In this document: piece after piece, positions 63,905-64,000 of the stretch
How the letters are laid out: each line of letters starts with the position of its first letter
Position numbering within the stretch: the first letter of the stretch is position 1
NCBI RefSeq assembly: GCF_916618745.1
Contig: NZ_OU745373.1
Coordinates: 1,874,501-1,938,500 of the forward strand
Source: Cardiobacterium sp. Marseille-Q4385
GTDB lineage: Bacteria > Pseudomonadota > Gammaproteobacteria > Cardiobacteriales > Cardiobacteriaceae
Direction: 5' to 3'
Length of the DNA: 64,000 nucleotides
Notes under the pieces: model-generated
What the model saw: only the letters and a program-made list of their open reading frames with translations
What the model was told of the DNA's origin: nothing
The model's database searches: none
Program-made: the position numbers and the translations under genes

Positions 63905-64000
63905 GAGTCAATACTGACGCAAAGTTGAGTCAATACTGACACAGATTTGCGTCAATACTGACACAGATTTGCGTCAATACTGACACAGATTTGCGTCAAT
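63905..64000. repeat. 22-bp tandem repeats (iteron-like), cut by the window end
   Basis: Units of 22 bases with core GTCAATACTGAC and an ACAGATTT or GCAAAGTT spacer: four copies plus a partial fifth. The array continues past the window. Typical of replication or partition sites of plasmids and satellites. The stretch 63681-63904 shows no gene. Confidence 0.75.

Noticed and set aside
63905..64000. CRISPR array
   Set aside because: Period is 22 bases with identical spacers, so these are tandem repeats, not repeat-spacer units; no cas gene is present.

Overview
The window looks like a chromosomal segment of an oral gammaproteobacterium, most likely Cardiobacterium or a close relative in Cardiobacteriaceae. 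That placement is inferred from gene content (menA, NADP-type gdhA, truB, rapZ, fumC, a Dcu-type carrier, glutaredoxin 2, speA, carboxynorspermidine dehydrogenase) and from G+C-rich housekeeping genes interrupted by A+T-rich accessory genes. No rRNA or tRNA gene was recognised.

Layout. 1-9.5 kb: menA, an IS630-type element, gdhA, an ACT-domain gene and a DUF711 gene separated by two lipoprotein genes, an MFS transporter and truB. 9.6-17.2 kb: a very large GH26 glycosidase with a type I secretion-like C-terminus, an AEC transporter, a membrane protein, a lipoprotein and carboxynorspermidine dehydrogenase. 17.4-29.9 kb: a type I secretion locus with a TolC-like outer-membrane protein, a secreted hypothetical protein, a giant RTX protein broken at two homopolymer tracts (A6 and C10), an HlyB-like ABC exporter, an A+T-rich membrane protein and an HlyD-like adaptor. 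30-39.7 kb: speA, hicAB, grxB with an in-frame membrane extension, small membrane genes, rapZ, fumC, a C4-dicarboxylate carrier and an isolated ccmA.

40.1-59.5 kb (minus strand) is the most striking part. It is a two-partner-secretion contact-dependent inhibition locus, cdiB-cdiA-cdiI, followed by a long array of orphan toxin C-termini, toxin tails and immunity genes. Several modules are tandem duplicates, some are decayed, and repeated hairpin-bearing spacers separate many of them. The array ends in a 985-bp duplicate of the middle of cdiA, and one edge of that duplicate coincides with a 12-bp sequence identical to an IS terminal repeat found at 61 kb. 59.5-64 kb: a GGGAAC-repeat array, an IS5-type (IS427-like) element, a DUF927 helicase/primase-like gene, an AlpA-like regulator and 22-bp tandem repeats, which together look like a satellite or integrative element.

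A short degenerate repeat with core AAGCGGGATAAA occurs about seventeen times in intergenic DNA on both strands, often beside terminators and between cdi modules. All identifications are from reading the sequence; none was confirmed by a database search.
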